A stretch of 64,000 nt of DNA from Cryobacterium psychrotolerans (GCF_900101115.1 NZ_FNFU01000004.1:62001-126000); one strand, 5' to 3'. Shown: positions 35,252 through 45,197, counted from the stretch's first letter. Notes: generated by a model from the letters alone, not told the origin. A program made the numbers and translations.

Positions 35252-37057
35252 TCAGACCAGCGACTCCCGCCAGGCCGCGTGCAACTGCGCAAACCGGCCG
35301 GTGCCCGTGATGAGCTCCTCCGGGGTGCCGTCCTCGACGATCCGGCCGTTCTCCATCACGAGCACCCGGTCGGCGATCGCGACGGTCGACAGCCGGTGCG
35401 CGATGATCACCGCGGTGCGATCGCTCAGCAGGGTCTGCAACGCCTCCTGCACGAGGCGCTCGCTCGGGATGTCGAGCGAGGAGGTCGCCTCATCGAGGAT
35501 GAGCACCGCGGGGTCGGCGAGGAACGCCCGGGCGAACGAGATCAGCTGACGCTGGCCGGCGGATACGCGCCCGCCGCGCTTGTTCACGTCCGTGTCGTAC
35601 CCGGAGGGGAGCCCCTCGATGAAGCCGTGCGCGCCCACCGCCCGCGCGGCCGCCGTGATCTCGTCCAGCGTCGCATCCGGCTTGCCGATCGCGATGTTGT
35701 CGGCGACGGACCCGCTGAACAGGTACGCCTCCTGGGTGACCATGACGATCGCCCGGCGCAGGTCCTTCGGGTGCAGGTCGCGCAGGTCGACGCCATCGAG
35801 CAGCACCCGGCCCTCCGACGGGTCGTAGAACCGCGAGATGAGCTTGGCCAGCGTCGACTTTCCCGCGCCGGTCGAGCCGACGAGGGCGATGGTCTGCCCG
35901 GACGGGATCGTGAGGTCGAAGTGCGGCAGCACGACCCGATCGGTCTTGTAGGCGAATTGCACGTTGTCGAAGCGCACGTCGCCGTCGGCCTTCCACAGGT
36001 CGACCGGCTTGATCGGGTCGGGCACGCCGGGGCGTTCCTCGAGCACGCCGGAGATCTTCTCGAGCGCCGCCGCGGCCGACTGGTAGGAGTTGTAGAACAT
36101 CGCCATCTCCTCCATCGGGTCGAAGAAGCGTCGCGTGTAGAGCAGCGCGGCCAGGAGCGCGCCGATCGCCAGCTGGCCGTCGGCGACGCGGAACGCGCCC
36201 ACCAGCAGCACGGCGGCGACCGTGACGTTGCCGATCAGCACGAGTCCGGGGTCGAAGATGCCGAACAGCTGGATGACCCGGCCGTTCACGTCGCGGTAGC
36301 TCTCGACCAGGCCGGCGAACTGCTTCTCGTTGCGCTTCTCCTTGCGGAACGCCTTGACCGCCCGGATGCCGGTCATCGTCTCGACGAAGTGCACGATCAG
36401 GCTCGCCGAGGCGACGCGGGACTGCCGGAACAGGGTCTGCGAGCGCAGCTGGAACCAGCGGGTGAGCACGATGAGCGGCACGAGCGCGGCGAACAGCACG
36501 AGGCCGCTCTGCCCGTCGAGCGTGAACAGGGCGATGGCGGTGAAGACCATGTAGAGCACGCCCTGCACCAGCTGGTTGATGCCCGAGTCGAGCAGCTCCC
36601 GAATCGTGTCGAGGTCGCTGGTCTGGCGCGAGATGATCCGGCCCGACGTGTACGACTCGTGAAACTCGAGGCTCAGCTTCTGGGTGTGCAGGAACACACG
36701 CTTCCGCAGGTCGATCAGCACGGCCTGGCTGATCCTCGCGGACAGCACGGTGTACCAGGCGATCAGCAGCGCGCCGATGATCCCGGTCAGCAGGTAGGCG
36801 CCGCCGGCCAGGGCCAGCGGCATCCAGTCCTGCTGCATGAGCGCCGGCAGGCCCTTGTCGATGCCGAAGGCGATCAGCAGCGGGCCGGCCACCTGCGCGG
36901 CCGTGGAGACGACCACGACGAGCATGGCCCCCACCACCGGCCAGCGCAGCGGGTGCAGCAGCGAGCCGAGCAGCCTCAGCGACCGTCGGCGGATCTGGGC
37001 GCTTTCCGCCCGGGTGAAGTCATGGCGTTCTTCGCCCTCTACCCCGGTGACACTCAC
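35252..37057 (-). CDS. ABC exporter half-transporter (type IV, subunit 2, canonical ATPase site)
   Basis: The 601-aa protein has six N-terminal membrane helices (to about 320) and a C-terminal nucleotide-binding domain: Walker [10 protein letters not shown], signature VSAGQRQL, Walker [13 protein letters not shown] with the catalytic Glu. Its ATG overlaps the stop of the upstream half-transporter by four bases, so the two probably form a heterodimer of the LmrCD/BmrCD type. The export substrate is not evident. Confidence 0.9.
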   Translation of the reverse strand: MSVTGVEGEERHDFTRAESAQIRRRSLRLLGSLLHPLRWPVVGAMLVVVVSTAAQVAGPLLIAFGIDKGLPALMQQDWMPLALAGGAYLLTGIIGALLIAWYTVLSARISQAVLIDLRKRVFLHTQKLSLEFHESYTSGRIISRQTSDLDTIRELLDSGINQLVQGVLYMVFTAIALFTLDGQSGLVLFAALVPLIVLTRWFQLRSQTLFRQSRVASASLIVHFVETMTGIRAVKAFRKEKRNEKQFAGLVESYRDVNGRVIQLFGIFDPGLVLIGNVTVAAVLLVGAFRVADGQLAIGALLAALLYTRRFFDPMEEMAMFYNSYQSAAAALEKISGVLEERPGVPDPIKPVDLWKADGDVRFDNVQFAYKTDRVVLPHFDLTIPSGQTIALVGSTGAGKSTLAKLISRFYDPSEGRVLLDGVDLRDLHPKDLRRAIVMVTQEAYLFSGSVADNIAIGKPDATLDEITAAARAVGAHGFIEGLPSGYDTDVNKRGGRVSAGQRQLISFARAFLADPAVLILDEATSSLDIPSERLVQEALQTLLSDRTAVIIAHRLSTVAIADRVLVMENGRIVEDGTPEELITGTGRFAQLHAAWRESLV

Positions 37058-38847
37058 AGCGAGTCCTCTTTCCGCATCGACTCTCGTCGTTCTTCGTCCT
37101 CCAGGCTGGAGATGACGAACTTGTAGTGCTCGCTGGTCGCGAGCAGCTCGGAGTGCCGCCCGACGGCCGTGATCCGGCCGTTCTCGAGCAGCGCCACCCG
37201 GTCGGCCAGCATGACCGTCGAGGGGCGGTGGGCCACGACCAGCGCCGTGGTCGACGCGAGCACCTCGCGCAGGGCCGCCTCGACGAGCGCCTCAGTGTCG
37301 ACGTCGAGCGCCGACAACGGGTCGTCGAGCACGAGCACGGCCGGCCTGGCGGCGACCGCCCGGGCGAGCGCCAGGCGCTGCCGCTGGCCGCCGGAGAGGC
37401 TCATGCCTTCCTCGCCGACGAGCGTGTCGACGCCCTGGGGCAGGTCGTGCACGAAGCCCGCCTGCGCGATCTGCAGGGCCTCCTCGAGCACGGCATCCGC
37501 TTCGGGGCTCGGCTCCGCGAACTCGGACCGGCCCAGCAGCACGTTGTCGCGAACGGATGCCGAGAACAGGGTGGCGTCCTCGAACGCCATCGCCAGGTGC
37601 GTGCGCAGCTCCTCACGGCCGAGGTCGCGCACGTCGACGCCGTCGAGGGTGACCCGGCCGCCCGTCACGTCGTACATGCGCGTGGTCAGGGCGGTCAGCG
37701 TGGACTTGCCGGAGCCGGTGAGCCCGACCAGGGCCATGGTCTCGCCCGGTTCGAGCACGAGGTCGATGCCGTCCAGCAGGTCGGGGAACCGCTCGGGCGA
37801 ATCCTGGTACCGGAAGTGCACGTCCTCGAACGCCAGCCGGCCGAGGGGCTTCTCGACCGTGACCGGACGCTCGGGATCGGTGATCGTGTTCGGCGCGTCG
37901 AGGATGTCGAAGAACCGGTCGGTCGCCGTGCGCGCGTCGAACGTCATCGACAGCAGGAAACCGATCGATTCGACCGGGAAGCGCAGCACGGTCGCCGTGG
38001 CGAAGAAGGCGACCAGTTCGCCCGCGCTGAGCTGCCCCTGCCCGGCCAGCCAGACACCGGCGACGAGGCAGAGCGCGAAGGCGACATCCGGAACCAGCAG
38101 CAGCCAGAGCCAGATGCCGGCGATCGCCCTGGCCTTCTCGATCTCCGTGCCGCGCAGGCTTTCAGCCTGGCTGGCGAAGTTCTTCATCGCGTACGTGCCG
38201 CGGCCGAACGCCTTGAGCACGCGGATGCCGTGCACCGACTCCTCGACGGCGGTCGCGAGGTCGCCGGCCTGGTCCTGGCTGCGCCGGGCGATGATCGAGT
38301 ATTTCTCCTCGAACACGTAGCCGTAGATCCAGATCGGGATCGAGCAGACGACGAAGATCACGCCGAGGATCCAGTTCATCGAGACCAGGATCACGACGCC
38401 GACGACGATGGTGAGGAAGTTCACCACGAGCAGCACCAGCCCGAACGAGATCCACCGGCGGATCAGGTTCAGGTCGCTCACCGCGCGGGAGAGCAGCTGC
38501 CCGCTCGGCCAGCGGTCGTGGAACGTGACGGGGAGGTCCTGCAGCCGGGCGTAGAGGCCGTTGCGCATGCGGGCCTCAATGAAGGTGCCGGGGCGCAGCA
38601 CGAACCAGCGCCGCAGCGCGATCAGGATCGCCTCGACGACGCCGAGGGCGAGCACCATCAGCACGGCCGGCCAGATCTGGCTCGGGTCGCCCTGCGACAG
38701 CGGACCGTCGACGAGGCGCTGCAGCACCTGCGGGATCGCGAGCGCGACCAGGCCGGCGAGCAGGGCGGCGGCCATGCCGAGATAGATGCGCGGCATCGCC
38801 GGCTTGGCGTACGGGTAGAGGCGCAGCAGCGTGCGGAAGGTGTTCAT
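37054..38847 (-). CDS. ABC exporter half-transporter (subunit 1, degenerate ATPase site)
   Basis: The product is about 597 aa from the ATG at 38847, where GGAGG stands 8 nt upstream; an ATG at 38907 would add 20 residues. The architecture is six helices plus an ATPase. Walker A is GLTGSGKST and the signature LSGGQRQRL. Walker B ends [11 protein letters not shown]: the catalytic Glu is Asp, as in the degenerate site of heterodimeric exporters. A 35-codon ORF and hairpins lie in its leader, and substrate-induced control is possible. Confidence 0.88.
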   Translation of the reverse strand: MNTFRTLLRLYPYAKPAMPRIYLGMAAALLAGLVALAIPQVLQRLVDGPLSQGDPSQIWPAVLMVLALGVVEAILIALRRWFVLRPGTFIEARMRNGLYARLQDLPVTFHDRWPSGQLLSRAVSDLNLIRRWISFGLVLLVVNFLTIVVGVVILVSMNWILGVIFVVCSIPIWIYGYVFEEKYSIIARRSQDQAGDLATAVEESVHGIRVLKAFGRGTYAMKNFASQAESLRGTEIEKARAIAGIWLWLLLVPDVAFALCLVAGVWLAGQGQLSAGELVAFFATATVLRFPVESIGFLLSMTFDARTATDRFFDILDAPNTITDPERPVTVEKPLGRLAFEDVHFRYQDSPERFPDLLDGIDLVLEPGETMALVGLTGSGKSTLTALTTRMYDVTGGRVTLDGVDVRDLGREELRTHLAMAFEDATLFSASVRDNVLLGRSEFAEPSPEADAVLEEALQIAQAGFVHDLPQGVDTLVGEEGMSLSGGQRQRLALARAVAARPAVLVLDDPLSALDVDTEALVEAALREVLASTTALVVAHRPSTVMLADRVALLENGRITAVGRHSELLATSEHYKFVISSLEDEERRESMRKEDSL

Positions 38848-39008
38848 CCGGCCTTCCTCCCGGGCGTCCGGGCCGGCTGGCGGTGAGTGTTCGGCGAGTG
38901 CGGTCATGTGTGGGGGTCCTGAAAAAGTGAGCGTGGCGTCAAGAAAAACGGGCATCGGCGATCGAAGTCGCTCGAGGGCGGCGGAAGACGTGCGCTTCCG
39001 GCGTGACG

Positions 39009-39024
39009 GGCGGCAGGTGCCGCC
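39009..39024 (-). other. Hairpin in the ABC-exporter leader
   Basis: GGCGGC pairs with GCCGCC around AGGT. A second small hairpin (39074-39078 with 39083-39087) covers the stop codon of the 35-aa ORF just upstream. Together they give the ~230-nt leader the ingredients of translational attenuation, but no mutually exclusive structure was proven. Confidence 0.4.
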
Positions 39025-39076
39025 GACGACGTGCTGCGGTGGGGTGAGTGGGGTGGGGTGGCTGTGCGCGGGGCCG

Positions 39077-39184
39077 CTAAGGAGCGGTGAGCGGGCCGGC
39101 GATGGAGGCGGCGGCGTTGGGGGCGCCAAAGGCAGTGCCGGTGTTCGCAGCCATCGCGACCCTGAGCTGTGCTGTCTTTGTCAT
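39077..39184 (-). CDS. Small ORF (35 aa), candidate leader peptide of the ABC exporter
   Basis: The ATG at 39184 has a perfect AGGAGG 6 nt upstream, the best ribosome-binding site in the neighbourhood. The peptide begins [14 protein letters not shown], is rich in Ala, Thr, Gly and Pro, has no Cys, and ends GPLTAP. It lies 230 nt before the first half-transporter gene in the same direction. Possible roles are a regulatory uORF that senses ribosome-targeting drugs, or a small exported peptide. No homologue is known to me. Confidence 0.5.
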   Translation of the reverse strand: MTKTAQLRVAMAANTGTAFGAPNAAASIAGPLTAP

Positions 39185-39279
39185 GTCGGCCTCCTGAGCG
39201 CGTCGTTCTTCGTCTTTGCCCCCCTGATCAGGCAGCCTTTCAGACTAGGCCCCCCGCCCCCCGCACCGCAACCACAACT

Positions 39280-39344
39280 CCCGCGAAACCGCAATTGTGC
39301 GCGTTAAAACACGCTCATATCGCGCACAACTGCGGTTTCGCGGG
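39280..39344 (-). repeat. 65-nt palindromic 3'-end element, copy B (after ddaH)
   Basis: The arms are the same as copy A, with one substitution in the arm (A for G). By its loop (TATGAGCG, then TTTTA read on the minus strand) it is oriented minus, like ddaH, whose stop lies 6 nt upstream. The arm substitution makes a G-U pair on the minus-strand RNA but an A-C mismatch on the other strand. Confidence 0.9.
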
Positions 39345-39350
39345 GGTGTG

Positions 39351-40121
39351 TCAACGCACCCGCACGCTGAGGCAGGTGACGCAGCCCTCGAGCTTCTCGA
39401 ATTCGGAGATGCCGACCGTGACGACGGTGTAGCCCAGCCCGCGGAACAGGTCCGCGCTGCGGGGCGCTGCGGACGACATGAGCACGGTCTGCTCGTCGAG
39501 CACGACGACGGCGGTGCCTTCGGCCTCCGGCACGGCCAGGAAACGATCGAACAGGCCCTCGTCGTCGACGAGCGGCGGGAAGCCGATGACGGTTCCGTCG
39601 GGCAGCGCGGTGACCGCGGTCTTCAGGTGCAGCGCGCCGCTGACGGGCACGGCAACCACGGTGTACCCGAGCGGGCCGACGATCGCGGTCAGCTGGCGCA
39701 CGCCCTCGGCGTTCGTGCGCAGGCTCCGGCCGACGTACACGGTGTTCCCCACCTTGAGCACGTCGCCGCCGTCGAGCGTGCCCGGCAGCTCGAGCCGGCG
39801 CACGGTGCCGCCGAGCCGGCGCACGGCCGCCTCCGCCCCGGCGCTCTCGCCGCGCCGGCTCTCGGCCCCCGGGCTCGTGACGACGGCCACGTCGCCGAAC
39901 ATGACGACGGCATCCTCGATGAAAACGGAGTCCGGAGCCTCGTCGGCCGGATCGACCTCTCGGGTCTCCCAGCCCGCGGCGGCGAGCGCCTCGACGTAGT
40001 CGCGCCACTGCGCGCGGGCCAGCTCCAGGTCGACCGGGGTGCGTTCGATGTGGGTCAGCTGCCCCGCGGCGAGGTTCGCGGCCGGCCTCCGGACCAGGGC
40101 AATGCGTCTCGCGTGCGTCAT
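39351..40121 (-). CDS. ddaH: Dimethylargininase (DDAH)
   Basis: The 256-aa guanidine-modifying enzyme hydrolyses dimethylarginine to citrulline and dimethylamine. The pentein-fold catalytic residues are visible: His in GALHLKTAV, the acidic FIEDAVVMFG region, and the C-terminal nucleophile Cys250 in VTCLSVR. Length and C-terminal Cys match bacterial DDAH rather than arginine deiminase (about 400 aa). It is flanked on both sides by 65-nt palindromes. Confidence 0.85.
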   Translation of the reverse strand: MTHARRIALVRRPAANLAAGQLTHIERTPVDLELARAQWRDYVEALAAAGWETREVDPADEAPDSVFIEDAVVMFGDVAVVTSPGAESRRGESAGAEAAVRRLGGTVRRLELPGTLDGGDVLKVGNTVYVGRSLRTNAEGVRQLTAIVGPLGYTVVAVPVSGALHLKTAVTALPDGTVIGFPPLVDDEGLFDRFLAVPEAEGTAVVVLDEQTVLMSSAAPRSADLFRGLGYTVVTVGISEFEKLEGCVTCLSVRVR

Positions 40122-40150
40122 CCCGTCAGCCTACTTCCCGCCGCTTCACC

Positions 40151-40215
40151 CCCGCGAAACCGCAGTTGTGCGCGTTATTCGGCGTTCATAACGTGCACGA
40201 CTGCGGAATCGCGAG
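40151..40215 (-). repeat. 65-nt palindromic 3'-end element, copy C (after amino-acid dehydrogenase)
   Basis: This is the most degenerate copy: one arm carries GGAATCGCGAG instead of GGTTTCGCGGG, so the outer stem has mismatches. Minus orientation is given by the loop TTATGAACGC, identical to copy A. It lies 12 nt after the dehydrogenase stop and 30 nt upstream of the ddaH start. Confidence 0.85.
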
Positions 40216-40227
40216 GGTGGTGCGGGG

Positions 40228-41307
40228 CTATTCGGCGGCGTCGAGGCGGGCTGCGGCGAGGCGCTCGGCTGCCTCCAGCGTCGTGATGCCCTGCGCGCGC
40301 GCATCCGTGAAGATGGTCGCGACGGTGTCGCCGATGGCGTCCACCCGGGCGGCGATGGCGTCGAGGTCGGCGCCCGGCTCGCCGGCGTACGCGAGGTAGA
40401 TCACGCCGCCCGCGTTGACGACGAAGTCGGGGGCCCAGAGGATGCCTCGGGCGTCCAGTTCGGCGGCGCCCTCGGACGACTCGAGCTGGTTGTTGGCGGC
40501 GCCGACGACGCCGAGCACATTGAGCTCGCCGATCACCTGCGGAGTGAGGACCCCGCCGAGGCCGCAGGGCACGAACAGGTCGGCCTGCACGCGGTGCGCT
40601 CCGGCCACGGGCACCCAGTCGGCGCCGAGTTCCTCGGCCAGCTCGCGCTTGTCGAGGTTGACGTCGGTCACGGTCAGCTGAGCTCCGGCGGCGGCGAGCG
40701 CCCGGGCGAGGCGGCCGCCGACCTGGCCCAGGCCGGAGATCACGATGTGGCGTCCGGACACCTCACGGCTGCCGAACAGCGCCTCGAGGGTGGCGACGAG
40801 GCTCGCGTAGACGCCGGCGGCGGTCGCGTCGGCCGGTTCGCCCACGCCCCCGCTGGATGCGGGCAGGCCGCAGACGTTCGGGGTGCGCTCGGCGACGATG
40901 GCCATGAGCTCGGCGCTCGTGCCGACATCCTCAGCGGTCATGTAGGCGCCGTTCAGGCTTTCAATGGCGTCGCCGAGGTCGAGCATGGCGTCGCGCTTCT
41001 GCTCGTCGGTGAGCACGGTGCCGACCGGCAGATAGATGACGGACTTGCCGCCGCCGCGGGTGAGGCCCGCGGCCGAGTTCTTGAGCGTCATCGCAGCCGA
41101 GAGGCGCAGCGCATCGGCGACGGCTTCGGTCCAGTTCTCGTACTGCCAGACTCGGGCGCCGCCGAGGGCCTGGCCGAGGCGGGTGGAGTGCACGGCGACC
41201 GTGATGACGAGCCCGGAGCGGACGCCCGTGGTGATGAGCACGCGTTCGTGCGTGAACGGGATTCCGGCGAGAGCATCCAGCGACAGTGATGGTTGCGAGA
41301 GGGTCAT
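40228..41307 (-). CDS. Leu/Val/Phe-type amino-acid dehydrogenase
   Basis: The product is 359 aa from the ATG at 41307 (AGGAAG about 9 nt upstream); the upstream in-frame extension is unsupported. It is of the Glu/Leu/Phe/Val dehydrogenase fold: the catalytic lysine is in LTRGGGKSVIYLP (about residue 83), the Rossmann motif GLGQVGGRLA near 180, and NAGGVIYLAY near 290. It oxidatively deaminates a branched-chain or aromatic amino acid with NAD. The exact substrate is open. Neighbour ddaH suggests amino-acid catabolism. Confidence 0.85.
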   Translation of the reverse strand: MTLSQPSLSLDALAGIPFTHERVLITTGVRSGLVITVAVHSTRLGQALGGARVWQYENWTEAVADALRLSAAMTLKNSAAGLTRGGGKSVIYLPVGTVLTDEQKRDAMLDLGDAIESLNGAYMTAEDVGTSAELMAIVAERTPNVCGLPASSGGVGEPADATAAGVYASLVATLEALFGSREVSGRHIVISGLGQVGGRLARALAAAGAQLTVTDVNLDKRELAEELGADWVPVAGAHRVQADLFVPCGLGGVLTPQVIGELNVLGVVGAANNQLESSEGAAELDARGILWAPDFVVNAGGVIYLAYAGEPGADLDAIAARVDAIGDTVATIFTDARAQGITTLEAAERLAAARLDAAE

Positions 41308-41394
41308 GAATGGTTCTTCCTGTGGTGGCCTTGTGGGCGGTGTGTGTCGCCTGATTGTGTCGGGCGGATACCTCAACCCTAAAGCCTTCCCCTC

Positions 41395-41459
41395 CCCGCG
41401 AAACCGCAGTTGTGCGCGCTAAAACCCGCGCATAACGCGCACAACTGCGGTTTCGCGGG
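41395..41459 (-). repeat. 65-nt palindromic 3'-end element, copy D (after purH)
   Basis: The arms are perfect to the consensus. It touches the purH stop codon (41460-41462) directly. The minus orientation follows from the loop TTATG...TTTTAG. One inner pair is U-G on the minus-strand RNA and would be C-A on the plus strand. Confidence 0.9.
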
Positions 41460-43145
41460 CTAGTGGAAGAAGTGGCGCTCGCCGGTGAAGTACATGGTCA
41501 CGCCGGCCAGGGCCGCGGCGGCGATGACCTCCTCGTCGCGCACCGAGCCGCCGGGCTGCACGACCGCGGTGACGCCGGCGTCGAGCAGCACCTGCAGGCC
41601 GTCAGCGAAGGGGAAGAACGCGTCCGAGGCCGCGACCGAGCCGGCCGCGCGGTCGCCGGCGCGCAGCACGGCGAGGTGGCACGAGTCGACCCGGTTGACC
41701 TGGCCCATGCCAACGCCGACGGATGCCCCGCCGCGCGCCAGCAGGATGGCGTTCGACTTCACGGAGCGGCAGGCCTTCCACGCGAACTCGAGGTCGGCGC
41801 GAGTGGCCTCGTCGGCTTCCGGGCCCGCCACGAGCGTCCAGCCAGCCGAGCTGAACTCCTCGAATGTGTCGGACTCCTGCACCAGCAGGCCGCCGGAGAT
41901 CTGGCGCAGCTCGAGTGAGGAGCGGCGGTAGTCGGCCGGCAATTCCAGGAGGCGGATGTTCTTCTTGGCGCGGAGGAGTTCGAATGCGGCCGGCTCGAAT
42001 CCCGGCGCGACGAGCACCTCGGTGAAGATCTGGCTGACCGTCTCGGCCATGCCGAGGGTGACCGTGCGGTTGGCGGCGATCACGCCGCCGAACGCGGAGA
42101 CCGGGTCGCAGTCGTGGGCCCGCCGGTGGGCGGACGCAATCGCATCCGGCGCCTTGCCCGCGGCGACGGCGATGCCGCAGGGGTTGGCGTGCTTGATGAT
42201 CGCGACGGCCGGCTGGTCGAAGTCGAAGGCGGCGCGCACCGCGGCATCCGCGTCGACGTAGTTGTTGTAGGACATCTCCTTGCCGTGCAGCTGCAGGGCC
42301 TGCGCGATTCCCTGCCCGCCCTCGCCGGCGTAGAGCGCGGCAGACTGGTGGGCGTTCTCGCCGTAGCGCAGCACGGCGCTGCGGGTGGCCTCGATGACCA
42401 GGGCGTCCGGGAAGAACGGGATGTCGATGTCCTCGTCGGCGCCGGTCACGGCGTCGAATGCTTCAAGGATGTCTTCGGCGAGCGTCTCGGTGTCGTCGGC
42501 CCACTGGTCGTACACGTTCTCGGTGAACCAGGCCGACACCGACAGGTCGTAGCCGGCGGTGTGCTCGAAGGCGAGCGAGGCGAGCTTCTGGCGCTGGCGC
42601 AGCGTCGTGCCGCCGGTCCCGACCGCGGCGATGATCTCGGGGTAGTCCTCCGGGTCGACCACGATCGCGACGTTCGCGTGGTTCTTCGCCGAGGCGCGCA
42701 CGAGGGCGGGGCCGCCGATGTCGATCTGCTCGATCACGTCGGCCGGGGCAGCGCCGGACTGCACGGTCTCGACGAACGGGTACAGGTTTACCACGACGAG
42801 CTCGAAGGCGGCGATGCTCAGGTCCTTCAGCTGGTCCTCATGCGCCTCGAGGCGCAGGTCGGCCAGGATGCCGGCGTGAACGGCGGGGTGCAGCGTCTTC
42901 ACCCGGCCGTCGAGGGATTCCGGGAAGCCGGTGACCGTGGAGACATCCGTCACCTCGTGGCCGGCCGCGCGAATGGTGGCCGCCGTCGACCCGGTCGAGA
43001 CGATTTCGACTCCCGCGGCGACGAGCGCGTCGGCGAGGTCGATCAGGCCGGCCTTGTCGCTGACCGAGATGAGGGCGCGCCGCACGGGGATGACGTCCCG
43101 GTCGCGGTAGAGGCTCGCTGCGGTGCTCTGTGTGTGGCCGCTCAT
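41460..43145 (-). CDS. purH: Bifunctional AICAR formyltransferase/IMP cyclohydrolase PurH
   Basis: This enzyme carries out the last two steps of IMP synthesis (561 aa). The N-terminal IMP cyclohydrolase begins [12 protein letters not shown], with [13 protein letters not shown]. The C-terminal formyltransferase has KHANPCGIA and the catalytic DPVSAFGG region; AFFPFADG is near the end. The ATG at 43145 overlaps the purN stop by four bases (ATGA). The frame is open another 770 bp upstream, but that part is purN antisense-frame noise. It consumes 10-formyl-folate, whose level the ZTP riboswitch at glyA reports. Confidence 0.95.
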   Translation of the reverse strand: MSGHTQSTAASLYRDRDVIPVRRALISVSDKAGLIDLADALVAAGVEIVSTGSTAATIRAAGHEVTDVSTVTGFPESLDGRVKTLHPAVHAGILADLRLEAHEDQLKDLSIAAFELVVVNLYPFVETVQSGAAPADVIEQIDIGGPALVRASAKNHANVAIVVDPEDYPEIIAAVGTGGTTLRQRQKLASLAFEHTAGYDLSVSAWFTENVYDQWADDTETLAEDILEAFDAVTGADEDIDIPFFPDALVIEATRSAVLRYGENAHQSAALYAGEGGQGIAQALQLHGKEMSYNNYVDADAAVRAAFDFDQPAVAIIKHANPCGIAVAAGKAPDAIASAHRRAHDCDPVSAFGGVIAANRTVTLGMAETVSQIFTEVLVAPGFEPAAFELLRAKKNIRLLELPADYRRSSLELRQISGGLLVQESDTFEEFSSAGWTLVAGPEADEATRADLEFAWKACRSVKSNAILLARGGASVGVGMGQVNRVDSCHLAVLRAGDRAAGSVAASDAFFPFADGLQVLLDAGVTAVVQPGGSVRDEEVIAAAALAGVTMYFTGERHFFH

Positions 43146-43735
43146 GTGTGGGAAAGCTCCTTGAGGTTGACGTGTCCGTTGGCGATGTCGAGCACTGCCT
43201 GCACCAGCAGGCGACGCTCGACGGTCTTGATGCGTTCGTGCAGGGTGGTCTCGGTGTCGCCCGCCAGGACGGGCACCCGTTCCTGCGCGATGATCGGTCC
43301 CTCGTCGACGCCGTTGTCGACGACGATGAGGCTGGCCCCGGTCTGGCCGGCCCCCGCGGCCAGGGCGTCCCGGACGCCGTGGGCGCCGGGGAACTCGGGC
43401 AGGTAGGCCGGATGCGTGTTGACCAGGTTCGGGGAGAGCGCGGCGACGACGCGCGGCGGCAGCAGGCGCATCAGGCCGCTGAGCACGACGAGGTCCGGCT
43501 GCCACTGCTGGATCTGCGCGAGGAGTTCGTCTCCCCAGGCCTCCCGGTCGGCGTGCGAGGAATAGGGGACGGTGAAGGTGGGCACGCCGAACTCTTCGCC
43601 GAGGGCGAGTCCGTCGGCGTCGCGGTCGGCGCCGATCGCGACGACCCGCGCGGGAAACTCGGCGTCCTCGGACGCCTCGAGCAGGGCGCGGAGGTTGGAT
43701 CCCCCGCCGGAGATCAAAACGACCAGTGACAGCAC
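43142..43735 (-). CDS. purN: Phosphoribosylglycinamide formyltransferase PurN
   Basis: The 197-aa enzyme formylates GAR with 10-formyl-tetrahydrofolate in purine synthesis. N-terminal ISGGGSNL binds the phosphate, [12 protein letters not shown] carries the catalytic Asn-His pair, and VDEGPII carries the Asp. GTG start. It is translationally coupled to purH by an ATGA overlap, and the DUF6350 gene ends 9 nt upstream of it. Confidence 0.95.
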   Translation of the reverse strand: MLSLVVLISGGGSNLRALLEASEDAEFPARVVAIGADRDADGLALGEEFGVPTFTVPYSSHADREAWGDELLAQIQQWQPDLVVLSGLMRLLPPRVVAALSPNLVNTHPAYLPEFPGAHGVRDALAAGAGQTGASLIVVDNGVDEGPIIAQERVPVLAGDTETTLHERIKTVERRLLVQAVLDIANGHVNLKELSHT

Positions 43736-43744
43736 CCTTCGAGC

Positions 43745-44968
43745 TTACCGTTTCGCGAAGGAGCGCCCTTCGGCCCGTACGATCGCCGGGCGCCCACCGA
43801 CCAGCATGCCGAGGCCGGCGGCCAGGCCGACCTCCACAGCGGCGAGCGCGCCGACCAGGAACGGGTCGGGTCCGACCATCGACAGGCGGCCGGGGCCGAT
43901 CGCACCGGCCGACCACCAGGCGAGCAGCCCGAGCAGGATGCCGGCCACGAGCCCCATCGACAGTCCGGTGACCAGGCGCTCCGCGGCGCCCGGCAGCGGG
44001 GCATCCGTCCCCTCGGACCTGCGGCGGGTCATCCGTGCGGCGCCGAAGCCGATCAGCACGGGCACGACCAGACCGACGAACCCGAGTTCGAGGGTGCCGT
44101 GCGGCAGCGCGCCGAGGATCGGGAGCCCGGGGACCGCGCCGAGGGCGGTCCCGACCGGCGACAGGCTCGTGCCGACGCCGACGGCGATGCCCGGGCCGAC
44201 GAACCAGGCCGCGGCCCAGATGACGAGGTTCGGGATGAGCGCGAGCTGCGCCAGGGTGAGAATGATGCCGCCCAGGACCCCGGACTGCAGGGTTTCGTAC
44301 AGGCCGATGATGGTCGCGTAGTTGATCAGGGTGAGCACGGCGACGGCGACTGCGGAGACCCCGATCACGCCGACGGCCGCCGCGCTCCCGCCGCGGAGCG
44401 CCCCCGCGACGACCGCGCGGGCCGTCTTCGGCAGGTCCGCGAACCGCTCACGGATCCCGCGGGCGCCGGAGCCCAGCTCCGAGCCCACCAGCACGCCGGA
44501 CGCGTAGACCAGGGTCGGCAGGAGCATCCCCTGCGGCACGGAGGGACGCACGAGCTCGGTGCCCGCCGAGAGGGTGACCAGGGTGGCGAGCAGGCCGTAG
44601 GCGGAGATCGCGGAGAGCACGCCGACCCAGCGGTGCGGGGTCGCGGCGGCGCGGCGGCCCGTTCGCACCCCGAGCACGACGGCCGGCAGGGCGACGCCGA
44701 GGAAGGCGATGGTGACCGGGAACGGCTCGAGGGCGGCCGGCATCCCGAGCGCGGAGACGACGGCGGGGCCGAGCTGCACGTGGAGGTCCACCCCGTTGCC
44801 GAGCAACCACGCGTCGGCGGCGGCCCGCCAGAAGACGAGCCAGTCGAGGCCGAGGTCCACCTGCGTCGCCCAGAGCACGGTCAGGGGCACGAGCGCGATG
44901 CCGATGCCGATGGCTACGACAATGAGCGCCTCGAGCGCGGCGAGCAGGGCTGTCGTTAAGCGGTTCAT
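43745..44968 (-). CDS. DUF6350 family integral membrane protein
   Basis: The 407-aa protein has about ten hydrophobic segments and a short cytoplasmic tail. This position, between sucCD and purNH, is characteristic of an actinobacterial membrane protein of unknown function (DUF6350). It probably forms one transcription unit with purN-purH (9 nt apart). No catalytic motif is visible. Confidence 0.8.
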   Translation of the reverse strand: MNRLTTALLAALEALIVVAIGIGIALVPLTVLWATQVDLGLDWLVFWRAAADAWLLGNGVDLHVQLGPAVVSALGMPAALEPFPVTIAFLGVALPAVVLGVRTGRRAAATPHRWVGVLSAISAYGLLATLVTLSAGTELVRPSVPQGMLLPTLVYASGVLVGSELGSGARGIRERFADLPKTARAVVAGALRGGSAAAVGVIGVSAVAVAVLTLINYATIIGLYETLQSGVLGGIILTLAQLALIPNLVIWAAAWFVGPGIAVGVGTSLSPVGTALGAVPGLPILGALPHGTLELGFVGLVVPVLIGFGAARMTRRRSEGTDAPLPGAAERLVTGLSMGLVAGILLGLLAWWSAGAIGPGRLSMVGPDPFLVGALAAVEVGLAAGLGMLVGGRPAIVRAEGRSFAKR

Positions 44969-45042
44969 CGGCCTCTGAGCCTACCCGCCGATCCGGCCGC
45001 ACCGGGCGCGCGCGTGCGGTGCGTGCGAATTCGACGGAGATT

Positions 45043-45147
45043 CTACTTGCGGTACGGCTCCTTGATCATCGCGACGATCGCCGCGAGGCCGAGAGTCGCG
45101 CCGACGAGAACGAATCCGGTGAGAAAGAGGGTGAGAAAAGTCGCCAT
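45043..45147 (-). CDS. Small single-span membrane protein (34 aa), probably leaderless
   Basis: The ORF encodes a peptide beginning MATFLTLFLTGFV, a single hydrophobic helix of about 22 residues, and ending with a basic tail EPYRK. No ribosome-binding site precedes the ATG, but a -10-like CATAAT ends 7 nt upstream, which fits leaderless transcription. It lies between sucD's terminator and DUF6350. I do not recognise a named family. Confidence 0.6.
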   Translation of the reverse strand: MATFLTLFLTGFVLVGATLGLAAIVAMIKEPYRK

Positions 45148-45154
45148 AGGAACC

Positions 45155-45160
45155 ATTATG
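45155..45160 (-). promoter_or_regulatory. Candidate -10 box of a leaderless transcript
   Basis: CATAAT on the minus strand ends 7 nt before the ATG at 45147, so transcription would start at or next to the start codon. No clear -35 box is seen, and the terminator hairpin at 45172-45197 occupies that region. Confidence 0.4.
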
Positions 45161-45171
45161 GCGCACGCGAA

Positions 45172-45197
45172 AGGGCCCGGCGATAACGCCGGGCCCT
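45172..45197 (-). terminator. Rho-independent-type terminator of the sucC-sucD operon
   Basis: A perfect 11-bp GC stem (45172-45182 with 45187-45197) encloses an ATAA loop (TTAT on the transcribed strand), followed on the minus strand by a short TTT. It starts 16 nt downstream of the sucD stop. Confidence 0.85.

Noticed and set aside
43146-43916. Upstream extension of the purH frame
   Set aside because: It overlaps all of purN in another frame, while the ATGA overlap at 43142-43145 gives a normal purH length.
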